From assembly GCA_001051155.2 (NCBI GenBank), contig JYIP02000006.1, positions 744,001 through 808,000 on the forward strand: a DNA stretch of 64,000 nt, given 5' to 3'. The notes beneath the pieces are model-generated. The model saw nothing but the letters and a program-made list of their open reading frames with translations, was not told where the DNA came from and did no database searches. This document shows positions 1-12,999 of the stretch, one piece after another. Every line of letters begins with the position of its first letter. Positions within the stretch are counted from its first letter, which is position 1. A program made the translations under genes and the position numbers. Source of the DNA: Chrysoporthe austroafricana. Its lineage: Eukaryota > Ascomycota > Sordariomycetes > Diaporthales > Cryphonectriaceae.

Positions 1-161
1 ATAAGCAAAACAATTGGGTTAACTTATTATTATTAGTACAGTTCGTATATAATAGCGCAAATATAAGCATAATAAAAAAATTACCGTTTTATATATTCTA
101 TAGCTATAACCCGATAGCTTATTACGATAAATTACTAAGAATAAATGCAAAAATAGCAGAA
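1..161 (+). pseudogene. E0: integrase fragment of a family A Ty3/Gypsy element (left piece)
   Basis: This stretch matches the integrase C-terminal part of the better preserved copy E3 (about 16,950-17,095), with in-frame stops of RIP type. It stops at the CAGAA (157-161) that precedes element E1. The reading resumes at 25,757 after E1, so E1 split this copy. The rest of E0 lies left of the window. Confidence 0.8.
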
Positions 162-601
162 TGTTATAAATGCTATAGCAATCCCGAAATATACTATAGG
201 GTTAAAAGGTTTATATTAGCAAAAGCGGTATTAAATATAAGCCTTAAATACAGAAATACGATTACTGAATATCGCAATATTTATAAGCTTTAAGCGGCTA
301 TTAATAATAGGATCCGATTGATATTTAAATTAATAACTGAAAAGCTATTACTATTTATTTAATAAATATCTAATCCTTATATATCCAGCTTTTCAGTAAT
401 AATTACCTTGCTTACTTAATAAGCGTAACAAGCATACTTACTTTACTTACTTAGTAATTTAAGTAATTACTTATAACCCTAACTCTTGCTTATATAAGCA
501 TTTGTATAGTTGTGCAGTTAAGCCTGAAAATCTCGGTACCGAATGGGTTATTCTGGGTAGCTTTAATGCTATATTTTGATTTTGCATATTAGTTTATAAT
601 A
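162..601 (-). repeat. E1 3' LTR (family A)
   Basis: 440 bp. On this strand the ends are TGTTATAAATGC and TTTATAATA. The original termini were probably TGTTATAAAC and GTTTATAACA, an inverted pair, with the final CA turned to TA by RIP. It pairs with 25,312-25,751. Confidence 0.9.
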
Positions 602-604
602 TTA

Positions 605-1249
605 TTTCCTATCTTATCGGTTAATATCTTTATCAATTTCTGTAAGCTTCTTTAGTCTTTTTCGTTATTTATCGTGCCTTTCTAATCAGAATATCGAATA
701 GGGTTAAGGATTCCCGTATTTTCAAACTTCGTTCTGCTCGTTTTAAGCATTATAACTGCTTTATATCTGTCATTCTTCAAAATTCTTTTATTATGCTATC
801 CTGTTCGTTTTATAAGAGTCGTAATATCCTTTCTTGCTACGTCTCGCCCCAAAATTCCTCGCATTGCTCGGAATATATACGCTTGAATCAATTACGTTAT
901 AATGTATAGAGTATTTCTTTGTCCGAACTTGCGTATATCGGCAATTAGTATCGCAAGCTCGAAGAGGAACTCGAAGCTGCCGAGGAGCGCTAGCGGGCGG
1001 CGAGTGCCGAAATTGCCCGTTTGCGGAAACAGAAGAAACTATAGTTTGAAAAGATAATGCGAGCGGTTTGTCGTAGTTTATCCAATCTAAAAGAGCTGGA
1101 ACGGCTGGAAGCCGAAGAGGCCGAAGAAGAGCGATATAAAGCCGAAGCTGAGTATCGTACTGCGGAATTTTTCGTTTCTAAAGGTCTTTTTCCCGAAAGT
1201 TTTAATTTTGAAGCCGCCTTGCAGCAATTTGGTTCTAAGATTGATTAAT
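605..1249 (+). pseudogene. Antisense accessory gene of E1 (zinc-ribbon/coiled-coil family, decayed)
   Basis: This coding remnant lies on the strand opposite to E1 gag-pol, directly inside the 3' LTR. The clean 3' part (1,057-1,248) gives 63 residues, rich in Glu, Ala and Arg, with the heptad-like stretch KELERLEAEEAEEE and the C-terminal block FPESFNFEAALQQFGS. The upstream part is interrupted by RIP stops, and the cysteine-rich head seen in other copies is barely readable here. Homologous antisense remnants occur at the same place in E3 (17,780-18,300), E0 (26,390-26,960) and E2 (41,450-42,060), with a divergent form in E6 (48,600-49,210). I know similar proteins only as uncharacterised fungal hypotheticals. 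Function unknown. Confidence 0.65.
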
Positions 1250-1589
1250 TTGCTATTATTTCAGAGGTTAGGCCCGAAAACGCGGCCGGTTCTTCTAATA
1301 TTAGCTATCTTTCTAGTTAACTAATATGTTTTTTGACTAGTCGTTTTCTTATTTTAATACCGAATGCTAACTAATAATAGCGTTTTACTATTTGCGGTTT
1401 TGTTTAACTGGTTGCAGATTTCTTTCTATTGGTATAAGTTGCTTATATTAGTATTGTAGCGGGTTTCCTGATTAGGCTATTCGATTAGTCGGTTTATTTT
1501 ATTAGGAAAACCTTTATATTCTAATAGCTGCTTTTTCCTAATAATCTTGGAATGCTTGTTTTGTATTAATTAAGTTCTTAATTGGTTTT

Positions 1590-1671
1590 TAACTATTTTC
1601 GCTTAAGTAATAACCTTTCCATTTAATTAGATATTCTCTATAATTTATTAATCCTTAATACTTAAGGATTC
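1590..1671 (-). pseudogene. E1 chromodomain, C-terminal half (split by B1)
   Basis: The reverse strand matches the chromodomain of E3 (17,500-17,580), including the segment for EYLIKWKGYY with RIP changes. It ends at GATTC (1,667-1,671), the left TSD of B1. The other half starts at 19,730. Codons continue across the B1 insertion. Confidence 0.75.
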
Positions 1672-1878
1672 TGATAGTAAACGTACTGAAATATATTATA
1701 AAGCATAGTTTTTTCAAGAAAGTAAATTACGCTAAAGCTTATTAAGGCATTATATAAGCCTTTCGGTAAAGGTATAGCATTTACCTAGTAAATTTATTGC
1801 ATATTTATTAGGGGATTTATTATAAATTTACTAAGCGAATCCATTACGAATTCACTTCGTTTATAAGTTTTGCTATCA
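1672..1878 (-). repeat. B1 3' LTR (family B)
   Basis: 207 bp, beginning TGATAGTAAACG and ending TTTGCTATCA as written on the + strand; TGATAG and CTATCA are inverted ends. It pairs with 19,523-19,729. The adjacent interior has GGGGCTAGCAAT on the minus strand, a likely polypurine tract, which places the 3' end of the element here. Confidence 0.9.
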
Positions 1879-2450
1879 ATTGCTAGCCCCTTATAACCTT
1901 TATTTATAAAAGAAGCTAATTATCAGAAATATCTTAAGTAGCAATAATACGATATAATAAGACTTTAAGTTATATAGCAAGGAAAAGTACGATAGCACTA
2001 TTGGATAAAGGAGATTATATAGGAAATAACAATCGTTTCATAAAGCCGACTCGTATTAGAGTCCTAATAAGTAAATATGCTTATACCGGAGATTTGAATA
2101 ATAAATATGCTTATGCCAAGGATTAAAAGAAAACCTGCTTATATCGGAAGCTTAAAATTAATCTTCTATTACAATCGGTTTATGCTTAAAATAAATAAAT
2201 ATATATAATACTTGTATATAATAAGGCTAGCCGATATTCAAGTATATTTCGGTAATTCTTAGTCGTATTTATTGCCGAAATATTTAATATAGATATAATT
2301 AAAAACCAAAATTGCTTATGGATATTAATAGAAAGTATAGCTTTCAAATAATAGAGTATTAAATAAGTATAATAATAGTAAATGTAAAGTGAAATTACAA
2401 TAGGATATATCGATATGCAAAGCCGATAGCCGTATATAATCGTTATATAG
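1879..2450 (-). other. B1 region before the 3' LTR, no gene recognised
   Basis: AT-rich element interior. It contains two similar short blocks around 2,065-2,110 (TAAATATGCTTATACCGG and TAAATATGCTTATGCCAAGG) that recur in B2 near 43,960-44,010. No coding sequence is recognised. Confidence 0.5.
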
Positions 2451-4390
2451 CGATATTATAGCCAGTCTTTAATATAAGTAGCTAAGTTTATAAATTATTA
2501 GAAGAAAGCAATATTATATGCTGCTAATAATATTATATCGATAAATAATAATTATATTTACTAATTAAGAATAACTTCCTAAGCTTTAATAATAGCTTTA
2601 AGGTTTAATAAATTGCGAAAGAATATAGCAAATAATTCTTCTTTTCTAATATAATTGCAAAAGTTAGTATAGTTATAAATATTAAGCTGCAAAGTCTTAA
2701 CTAGCCTATACGCTTGAATATAGAACTTGAAGCCTATTATACGATTTTGGTATTATAAGGACCGGGTAGCGCTAAAGTAGTTTTTATTTTCGTTAGCCTA
2801 TTTCTAAAAAGTAATATTAAAATCGTAATCTATATCGTCTTTAATAAAAATAATCTTAATAGCCTTGAAATTGTATTCGAAACGGAAGATTTGGTTTATA
2901 ATGAAATATAAGCCTGACCGGTTAAATAAGATAATAGGATTAAAGTTGCGAAATTAAGTAACGAATTCGTATATATATTCTCTTATAGTAAAAGAGAAGA
3001 AATATTGGATACGACTATCGTAAATTCCGATAATGCCGAACTTAATATTATTATAAACGGCAAAGCTATTAGTAATATAAGGATAGTTAATACCGAAATT
3101 GCTTTCCTAAATGAAATTATAATATATATATTCTTTGAATATATAAAAGGCTAGCATATAGTAATATATCGCGATTTCGGCTTCAATAGCTTTGGATTTA
3201 GGGTTATATTTAATAAATAAAGCAGGGATAGCGTAAGGCGTAACCCGTAAAGGCAGAATGCTATTAATACTGATTCGAAAAGCTTTACTTAATATAATTA
3301 ATAAACTAGCTATATTCGATAGGTCGTTCTTAATTAAGTCGATAATATTATTTATAACTTAATAGCGCTTAGCTAATATTATAAAATTTCGCTTTATTAT
3401 AGCAAATAGGCTTAAATTAGCGACTAGTATAATAGGTTCGGAAGTTCTAAACTTAGCTAAAACTAGCTTAATATTCTTAATTATTTTCTTCTAAGCAGCG
3501 AAAGCTATATTACGACTATATTCGTAAACTATAACGACTTCTGCTATATTAGCTATATAGCATATAGCATTTACTTCTTTTTTAATAAAGTTATTATAAC
3601 CGCTTAATATTATTTATCTAGTTTTATTTTTAATATAACGGCTATGCTTATTTCGTAAGCGATTATCTTTCGATATTATAATAGAAAATAGGATGCGATA
3701 AGCTATTAATGGAATATATAGGGCAAGGATAAGATTACGAATAATAAATAAATTCGGGATAAATTTAAGCAATATTCCTTTAATAGAGTTATCCATTAAT
3801 CTATTATTTGTATTCTTATTCGTAATAATATCCGTATCGATAAAGGTATTTGGATAAAGCTCTTATCCTTTATAAATAGAACTAGAACGGTTAATTTACA
3901 ATAATATAAAGTATTATAAAATAGGCTTTTAAGCCTTTTTAATAATTAGCAGCCGACTAATATTGCCGCTACTTAGCTCGGTATTAAAAATATAAATATT
4001 ATATTCGACTTTTCAGTCTATTATATCGGTATAACCTTTATTAATTAGCGCTTAATAAAAAGCTATCGTATAAGCTTCTTAATAACGAAAGAAATCGCTT
4101 AAATAATTTTTTATTATATAAGTATTACGGTAAAAACGGCTTTCGCTATTATATAAATATATAGCTTACCGATATCTTTTTAAGGAAAAGCGGTTTTTGA
4201 ATAATGCTTTATAAATATATTTGGCATATTATATAATCCTGCTTTTTCGGCAAACTTTGGAAAGTTCTTCTTAAAATATAAAGTATAGTATTATATAGAA
4301 ATTAAGTATAGCTAAATATACTATTTCTTATTAGTTTTAATCTTATAGCAAAGCATTTATAGAAAAATACGACTTAATAATCGCGTAATG
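2450..4390 (-). pseudogene. B1 post-integrase coding block, unidentified protein
   Basis: The minus strand reads as a long degraded protein, interrupted mainly by TAA/TAG of the kind RIP makes from CAA/CAG. The longest clean piece is 3,614-3,796 (60 residues, starting MDNSIKGILLKFIP). Further pieces read as long stretches with few stops, for instance one containing AEVVIVYEYSRNIAF and another containing PALFIKYNPKSKAIEAEIA. The same protein is readable on the + strand in B2 (34,360-35,145 and 42,528-43,500), so it belongs to the element. I do not recognise the family. It has no RT, integrase, envelope or chromodomain signature that I can see. The opposite strand also reads partly open, so the strand call is an inference from lower stop density and matching element orientation. 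Confidence 0.5.
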
Positions 4391-4599
4391 CATTTTAGTT
4401 TTAGTAATATTAATAGCTTTATTAATATAGTCCTTGCGGGTTTACGGAAATTTAATAAGGTAAAACGAAATTGATAATAATACTAGCTTAATACTCAAAA
4501 ATAATATTCAAAAGTATAATGAAAAGTAATAATAATAAGGCAATACGGCTAGCTATAATAAATAGATAGGAATAGTAATCGTAAACGCGCTAATAGGAA

Positions 4600-4957
4600 A
4601 AAGAAAATAAAATGAATTCACTAATAGTTTACGAAATAATAGCTTTTTGCATTTGCTAGAAATTCACTTGCCCCATTTAGCAATCGCCTTTATTCCAATA
4701 CGCGCTTATTGCATTACGGGTTTTTTCGATTTCTTAGAATAAATAAATTAGCTTATTCCAGTATATTTTCTGTTCGTAAATTGCGCTTTAGCTTATTTCG
4801 TCTTTATAGGGCAATTATAACGATATTTCCCGGTTCAAAGACTTTTTCCGCTAATAGCCGTTTTCGCTTTGCTCTTTCTTGCAATTCGGCTATAGCTTCG
4901 CATTTCCATTCGAAATTACATATTATTTCGTTTGCATTCAAAGCATTACGGGGCATT
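4600..4957 (-). pseudogene. B1 small coding block after integrase
   Basis: The minus strand begins MPRNALNANEIICNFEWK and continues through AELQERAKRKRLLAEKVFEP, about 110 residues, basic and helical in character. The corresponding B2 copy starts at 33,737 and begins MPRNALNTDEIIRNFERK. It may be the C-terminus of the integrase polyprotein or a separate small ORF. No chromodomain signature is visible. Confidence 0.5.
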
Positions 4958-7900
4958 TATATATTATAATAGCTAAAGTAATTTATTTATTTTACTAAGT
5001 ATTTAATTCTGTACGGATTATATTTATACTTTCGCTTATAATAGCTAATTATCCTTTCCAGTTTATAATATCGGTAATTTTCCAAATATTTCTTAATATC
5101 CGAATTCTTTAGTATATCTATTAGGTTTTAATATATAAAGTTATATTTATAAAGATCCGTTTTAAAAAAATTTGCAAGCATTAATTATATTACTGAAATT
5201 ATTAAATAAATATTTATATAGAAAGCTAATTTCAATTTATATATTAAGTTCCTTATTTTTCGAATAATTTAGAAAAATCCTATCTTTTATTATAAAAATT
5301 TCAGAAATAAATTACTTAGCAATAAATACTTATAGCTTAAACGAATATATATTCAATTATTTAATTCGAAAATTATTTAGCAATAATGCTTATTATATTG
5401 CAATTTGGCTATTATTTGCGCTTTAGCAATAAAAAATTAAGCTTTTTTTTAGAAAACTTCTTTTACTAGAAATATTATATCTTTTATTTACTAGCCCGAT
5501 AATAAGTTAAATCCGAATAGCATTTAGCTAGCTAAATATTTTATAGCTTGGTTATACGCATTATTTAAGTTGAATTGTAATATTAGTATTATTTCGGTTT
5601 ATTCTGCATTAAAATAAGCGGTTATAAAATGCCGAATTGCTATTTCAACTATTCGGTTCTTTATTTCAAACTGCTCGTCCGTTTGCGGATGCGAGGTAGT
5701 AAAGTAAGCAAGTTTCGTTCCGATAGCTTTCTATAAATATTTCCAGAATTCCGATAGGAATTTCGAATCTCTGTTTGAAATAATCTTTTTGGGTATTCCT
5801 TAGCTAGTAATATAAAGTATCCGTAAAATAAAGGTTGCCCAGTTTGCTATAATATATACTATATTGCTTAATATAATAATCGTAATTTTAAAATACTTAT
5901 CTATAATTATAAGAAATATATTTAGGAATAGCATTTTAACTAAAGCTTATATAATATTTATAAATAGTACTATCGGTAATTTTATAATAAAGTCTATAAT
6001 AATAATATAAAATAGGATTAATAGAAATAATATAAATTATATTTCTTTTAAAAGTTATTATAAATCGTTTTTATTCTTATTATAAGCTCGATATATCGAT
6101 ATATAATTATATATTTTAGCATAGCAATATTTAATAACGAATCGATCTGTTAAGTCGTATTATATGCAATTTATACCGAAATAGTATTTTCTATTATAAG
6201 CTTCTTTAATAAAATCCAATGCTACTTTATTTGGGATATATAATCGTTATTTCCCGTAATAATTCTTAAGAAATAATAAGCTATTATAATTTAATATGAA
6301 AAGTAATCGAGCAACTTTATTTGAGTCTTTTAATTATTCGATTATTTTGGACTATAAAAGGTATTTTTTATATCCTTTCTTAATACGCTTTTTCATTTCG
6401 CTATCTATAAATATTTTACTGAGAATTTAAATAAGTTCGTCTTTTTATATCTTATCTAAAATGCTTTTATTATCGATAGGTTTCTGGATAAATAGTAATC
6501 TTGATATAGCATTTGCAAGAATATTCGATTTTCCCGGTATATAATATGCTTTCAAATCGAATTAACTTAAGTATTCCGAAACGAAAATTAGCTATATATT
6601 TGCTTTAATCTTATTTACCGTATTTATAAATAACGAATAAATAATGCCAATTGTTATTATATAATCGGTAAAGATATAAATTAGTTTAGCTCGGTTCGAT
6701 CTTATTATTGTCCGTAATTTTCGCATTAATTATACCAAATAAGCTATTTCTAACTTTATAAGCCAGTACTTTCGTTTTGCCTTATTAATCGTTTTATTTA
6801 AATAGAGGATTAGTTATATAATTATACTTGCTATTAGCAATATTCCGTTCTATATATAATCGTTTATTAATTGGAAAATAATACTTGAAAATCCTATTTC
6901 CTTAAATGCATTTAGCTGAATAAAAAGAAGTTTATTTAAAATATAGTAAAATAAAACATTTTTAGCTTCCAAAATTATTTTAAGGTTATAAAAACTATTA
7001 ATTTCATTTGATATTAAGTCGAAAATAGCTTGCGTAATATAGTTTCGCTATTTTATATTTAAAAGTAAACGGTTCGATTAGCAAGCTTAGCTTAATATTC
7101 TAGTTTTCCTTTTTTGAAATGGATTAACTTTATAATTGTATTTAGAAATTAAATAGCATAAATATCTTATAAATCCAATAAACTTTTCCAATTGCTAGAA
7201 TATTTTAAAGAATTCCAGATTGCGAATAGCTTGTATTTAGTATTTCGTATTGGAAATTCCGAATCCGTTTACTTTAAATCCTAAAATCTGGATTAAAAGA
7301 TATTCAAAAAACGATTTGAGTTTAGCTAATAAAATGTTTTTGCGTAAAAATAGCGAGAAAATAGTTTGTAAATATTGCAAGTAATCTTATTCTGTAATTG
7401 AATAAATAACGATATTATCTATAAAAGCGGAAGCAAACTTATAATATAGTTATAAAAGTTAATTTATAAAATGCTAAATATAAAATAATAAATTTCGAAA
7501 TCTTATAAATAAAACTTTTATCCTTTCTTAATTACGATAATTAATAATAGTAAATCGGTTTTTATAATCTGGATATATTAGGAATTAATAGAAAAATTAC
7601 TATATATTTACTATTATAATATATATTTTTCCTTTCAGCTATTTAATAACTTCTTATTATAATAACAAAGGATAAGTATCGGGGATTGAGATTTTATTTA
7701 AAGCGCATAAATTAATTATTATATATCTTTTCTTTTAGCCATTTATATTCTTCCAAATTATAAAAATTAATAAACCGAATAGCATTGCACTTATAACCTA
7801 TTTAATTCGATTTTATTAATATAATTTATTCAAAATTTCGTTAATTATTTCTTAATTTTCTTTATTTAAATAATATAACTTTTATTCTACTTTCTGGTTT

Positions 7901-9560
7901 TGCTATTTTTCGATCAAATCGACCTTTATTTATTGGTCGATTGGTATATTAATGGGATTTATATTTTTGAAAACTTTAGTATATGCCCGTATTAATTCTA
8001 TAACTTTATGGAAAAATTCCGGTAAATGCTTGCAAACGTATATACCGAAATCAATTTCCGATTCTTTAATAGCTTTATCTTTTCGAATTCCCAGTTTATT
8101 ACTATTTTCGAAATAATCTCTTATTTCGGGAATTTTTATATCCGGGAGTCGGTATTCTTCTAATTATTTTTTAATAATTTCTGTAATTTATTAGAAAATA
8201 TGCTTAATAAATAACAATTAATCTGAATTTAGCTTTTCTAAAAGCTATAACCCGTTTTTAATTCGTTAAAAGAAATATTATCGCGCAATATAATAATAAT
8301 TATCGTAATTTGCTAGCGGGATTATATAATCCGTTTGGAATAGTTTAACCGTTTTTAAAAGTTGGTTTTTCTAAATTTTCAAAAAGATTGCTATTTAATT
8401 CGTTACTAGGATTTCCTTAATCTGGTAGCTTATTAAGCAATTTATTTACCTTTTCTATTTCGGCCTAAATAGAAAGGTTATATTTTTAGGATTTGCTTAA
8501 TATTAATAGGAATTAGCTTATAAGATTTGAATAACATTATTATAATAATTACGGCTTTTGCTTGCCGAAATCGTATTAGCATTCGGGCAAATACTTCTAT
8601 TTTCGCTATAATACTAATAAAATAATTAAATCGTATAAATAATTCTAAATTCAGAATATTTAGTTCGTAAAGAATATTATATTCCTATTTTAATAGAATA
8701 TTTATTTTTAATCGATTTAATACCCAAGCTTTTATTCGAGTATAAAATATAAATAAATAACTATATTTATTGCTCTGGAAATATAAATCGAATTTAACTT
8801 AGCCTTTTGCTAGTAATTAACTTATACTTTTAAGCTTAGCCTTTATATTCCAGTTTATTTTCGCTTTAAGGAATTATATTAGCAATTCCTTAATAATAAT
8901 ATAATAATTAGCGCTTATATCGATATAAACTTTTATATCCGGCCTATTCGAATATATTCTAGCTATAGCTCTTGCATACGTATAGTTGCTGCTCTAATAA
9001 GGTTTAATTATAAATATAAGAATATTATATCTTAAGATTTCTCCTTTTTATATATCGATTTTGGGAAAATTCTGTAATTAATTGGATAGTTATATAAGGT
9101 ATTTAATATAGAATATACTTTCGTTTATTAATAGTTTTGCTTTTTCGGCTCGAAAAATCCAAATATCGTTTTCGATTATTATATTCTTTTCATTAGCCTA
9201 TTTTTTTAATTCGTTCTCTTGCTTTTATAAGTTTTCGCTATTTTCGGTCTTTTTATCGTATTTATCGCTATCCGTTATAAACAAATCGTTATTTATAGGG
9301 AAATAGCTTTTTCAAGCCAGCTTATCCTTTTTATTTGAATTATATTGCAATTTTCCGTTATCGATATTGAAATTTGCTAAGGTTAACTGGACAAAACGTT
9401 TTCTAATATCTTTTCGTACGAATTAATAGTAAAAGCGCGGTTAGAAATTTCGGTTTTTTAAAATTGAATTTTTGCTATTATCTATAGTATTAATTAATAT
9501 CTTTTTAGCTATACTAGAAATGTTTTGTTATCTGGCTATCTGTTCTTATAATTAATTCCG
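4958..9560 (-). pseudogene. B1 pol (protease, RT, RNase H, integrase), RIP-inactivated
   Basis: The integrase core is clearest at 5,640-5,800. The minus strand reads IISNRDSKFLSEFWKYL followed by HPQTDEQFEIKNRIVEIA, the D and D/E neighbourhood of a Ty3/Gypsy integrase. The RT catalytic site is at about 7,406-7,417 and reads FIDN, with the final Asp changed to Asn by a G-to-A change. The phrase YIPGKSNILANAISR near 6,500 marks the RNase H/integrase boundary. Many TAA/TAG codons interrupt the frame. The enzymes would copy element RNA and insert the cDNA; none can be made from this copy. Confidence 0.8.
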
Positions 9561-11442
9561 AACGTTTATTAGCTTTCGTTATTATTCTAATAAAAGCTTT
9601 CGGAATTTATATTCCGGAATATATCTGATACTTTTGAATGGATTTAGCTAGTTAAACGTCCTTATTAAGCGAAATAAATATTCAAGTCCTTAAAGCTTGA
9701 ATCTTCCAGAGCGTCTTAAGAATATATTAGCTAGGAAATAAATATTAATATTAAGAAGATTAGCAGCTAATTATATAATTTTCCGTACTGGTTATGCGGA
9801 TTTACGAGATAATCTTATTACGCAATTTGATTCGAGAATATGCTATATCTCTTATTTCGCTTTGAAACGTTTTTCGAAATCCCTTGCATTTTCATTTCGA
9901 CTAAGTCTATCGAAATATTTAGCTATTAATTCTTTATCGATCCGATTCCAGATATTTCTAATTAAGTACGAGTTTGGGTATTCGGCTAGCTTAGTAAATT
10001 AATAGATATAATAAGTAAATTCCAGAATATTGCAATTATTTTATATATTTTTCTTGGAATATTATTAAGCATTTAGCAAATCTTTTGCAATTTTCTGTAA
10101 TATAAAGAAATCTTTTCTTAATTACTTTTTCTATTAGTTCCAATTATATTTATATAAAATAAAGTCTTTATGCTTTTAAGAAAATAATATAGAATAGAAT
10201 TAAATATATACTATTTTAGCTAAGCAAGCAAATAAATAGAAATTAAAATATTTAGCGCGTTTTGCATTTCTAGTTATATATATTTCATACTGATTTATAA
10301 AGGCTTGAAAGTCTTTCCAGATAATAATTTTGCTATTTATAATAAATATAACTATTAAGTTAGCATAGTTATTCCAATTTTCGTAAAGTCGGAATTGCTT
10401 TATAATTATATCCTTGAATTCCTTATTAATGCTAATAAGCAATATTATAAGTTCAAGTAAATTAAGTCGATAAGTTCGGGAATTTTTAAATTGCTTATAA
10501 CCGAATAATAAGTTTCGAAAATTATTGCTTTTATTATTGCTAGAATCCGATAAATCCAGTAATTTATCTGGCTTACTAATTAATTCTTTTTAAAAATTAA
10601 GGTTAATTTCAATATTCGGCTCGGGACCCGAAAATAGTCTTTAGTCTGGTTAATTTCTTATTTCTAATATAAATATTTGCCGGATACGTTCCTTAATATT
10701 AGGAAATGCTAATCTAGTAAAGCGATATCTATTGCTAGCATAGTATTTCGTAACCGAAACGAGAAAAGGTTTTTTAATAAGTTCCGATTAAAGCGCTTGC
10801 ATATTGAAAGCTTATTGCAATCGGAATATTTTCTTAAACTCAATGCATATTGCCTTTTCCGAAATAAAGCCATTTTGGTAAATTGCTTTTATTTCAAGTC
10901 GTTACAGAAACTAGTCCAATAGGCTAATAATTAGGAAGGAAAGGGTCGGGTATTTCTGAAAGATAATAATAAAACTATCCGATTTTCTCTTATTTAGTTT
11001 TTTTTCCTTATAATTTTCTTTCCCGAAAAGCTATGAATAGTCCGATAAACCCGATTAAGGCATTAGTATATTTTCTGCTATAAAGTTTATAAAGTTAGCT
11101 AGGATAGCTGCAATAAAACTTTGTCTAGAAGTATTCCGATTCTGAGCTTTTATTAAAAGGAAAGAAATGCGCTTATTTTCTGGAATTGGTTATTTTCCTT
11201 TGCCTTTATCTATTCTTCTTACTATAGCTGAAAAATTCCCGGATTTATTAATAAATCTGGGATTTGAGTTTTCGGTCGAATATCGTAATAAATAAATATA
11301 TTTAATTCCGCTATCAGTATTAATATATTTAAGCATATAATGCTTTCGATTTTCGATAAATTATTGCTAAGCTAATTCTTCTAACGGATCTTCCGGATTA
11401 TTAAGTCGAAAAGTATTCTCGCTCTTATTCATTTCTATAAGC
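9561..11442 (-). pseudogene. B1 gag-like region, RIP-inactivated
   Basis: The minus strand opens near 11,433 with MNKSENTFRLNNPEDPLEEL and continues with RIP-type stops to about 9,600, including a clean piece at 10,200-10,442. Its position between the 5' LTR leader and pol argues for Gag. No CCHC zinc knuckle could be picked out. E3 is inserted just upstream of this start, separating it from the leader at 18,850-19,522. Confidence 0.6.
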
Positions 11443-11447
11443 ATTTG

Positions 11448-11892
11448 TATTATAAACTAATATGCAAAGCCGGGGTGCGACATTAAAGCTACCCAAGGAA
11501 AAACGGCCCGTGCAATGCCGGGATTTTCAGGCCTAGCTGCAAAACCCGGCAAATGCTTATATAAAGCTAGGGCTAAATAAGATAAGGATTACTAGATTAC
11601 CAAATAAGCTGGCAAGCTAAGCTTACTAGCTTATTAAATAAGCCGATAATCCTATACTAAAGAGCTAGATATATAAGGATTAGATATTTACTAAATAGAT
11701 AATAATAGCTTTCTAGCGGTTAATTTAAATATTAATTGGACCCTATTATTAATAATCGCTTAAGACTTATAAATATTGCGATATTTAGTAAATCGTATTT
11801 TTATATTCAAGGTTTATACTTAGCATTATTTTTATCAATATAAACCCTTTAACTTTACAGTATATCCTAAGATTGCTATAATATTTATAATA
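11448..11892 (+). repeat. E3 5' LTR (family A)
   Basis: 445 bp, beginning TATTATAAAC and ending ATTTATAATA. It pairs with 18,400-18,844. It contains a self-complementary block around 11,600-11,650 with many AAGCT/GCTTA words. Confidence 0.92.
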
Positions 11893-11989
11893 TTTTAACC
11901 GCTCTTATTCAAGAACGGTTTAATATATACTCTTTTAAGCAATACTAGAAATACGATAACGCTCTAAACCCTATTTTCTTCTAGCAATT

Positions 11990-12930
11990 AAGCCTTTTAA
12001 GAAGGAAACCCGGTTATCTTTACTAACGAACAATTCCAAGAATAAAATATAGCCTTATACTAATAGTTTAAGGAAGTTAAGAACGAGGTTTTCCGCTTTA
12101 ATGCCTTTCAATAAGCTAAGGCTTTTAAGCTTAATAAGCCCGGGCTTTACAAAAGCATTTGCGAGGACTTTCAAGCCTTCTTAACCCAGCTTAAAGCCTA
12201 TTTTAAGCATTATAATATTCAATTCAGAACCATTTACGATAAGATCGATTTCGCAAGAAGCCGACTCGAAAAAATAGCATTCTAGTAATAGAAGCTTACT
12301 TTCCGCAATTATTTGGATAACGATAACGCATTCCGTTCCGAAAATACTAAACGTATCTTCTAGCATTATTCCAATTTCGAAAAGGCCCTTATTAAAACTT
12401 TCGGAAACCTGGACGAACGACGCATTGCAATATAGCAATTGGAAGCATTTCGGCAAATAGGATTAGCGGCAGACTATACGGCCAAATTCAGATAAATCAT
12501 TGCTTATCTTGATTACGAAAACGAGCCTTTTATAAATGCTTACTATACAAGATTCAAAAAAGAAGTTAAAAACGAATTCTATAAAGAAAATCGACCCGAA
12601 AAACTTAGTAAGTTTATTAATAAGGCCATTCGTATTGACAATCGGCTTTATAAACGAAAACAATAATAACAGAAGAACTATAATAATACCTTTCAGTATT
12701 AACTCAATTCTAAAAAGCGCAAGTTCTAATATAGCAACCGAAATAATATAGCTTACTTGGGCACAATATATGCCGGACTTATAAAACTAAATGCCTTTAT
12801 GCGAAAATAATGCAAGGGAATTACTTATTACAATTATAGCAAGAAAGGATATATTGCTCGCAATTGCTATTAAGAGAAAAAGAAGCGAGAATAGAAGCCA
12901 GTCCCGGAAAAATAAGTTAACGTCGCTTAG
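11990..12930 (+). pseudogene. E3 gag, RIP-inactivated
   Basis: The + strand reads a Gag-like protein with stops of CAG/CAA/TGG origin. A clear stretch runs LYKSICEDFQAFLTQLKA, followed further on by DYTAKF and NAYYTRFKKEVKNEFYKE. At 12,821-12,868 is a CCHC-type zinc knuckle reading YYNYSKKGYIARNC. Comparison with other copies suggests the first cysteines became Tyr through TGC-to-TAC changes, so even this RNA-binding motif is damaged. Gag would form the virus-like particle in the cytoplasm. No start codon could be fixed. Confidence 0.8.
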
Positions 12931-12999
12931 CGATAAGAACCCAATCAGCTAGATAATAATATCCTATTAAAATAAGCAGCAAACTTTAATTATAGCAGC

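Noticed and set aside
470..490. Telomere-like words (TAACCCTAAC) in several LTRs, e.g. 470-490 and 55,330-55,345
   Set aside because: Only one or two units, at the same place in every LTR copy, so they are part of the LTR and not a telomere or interstitial telomeric tract.
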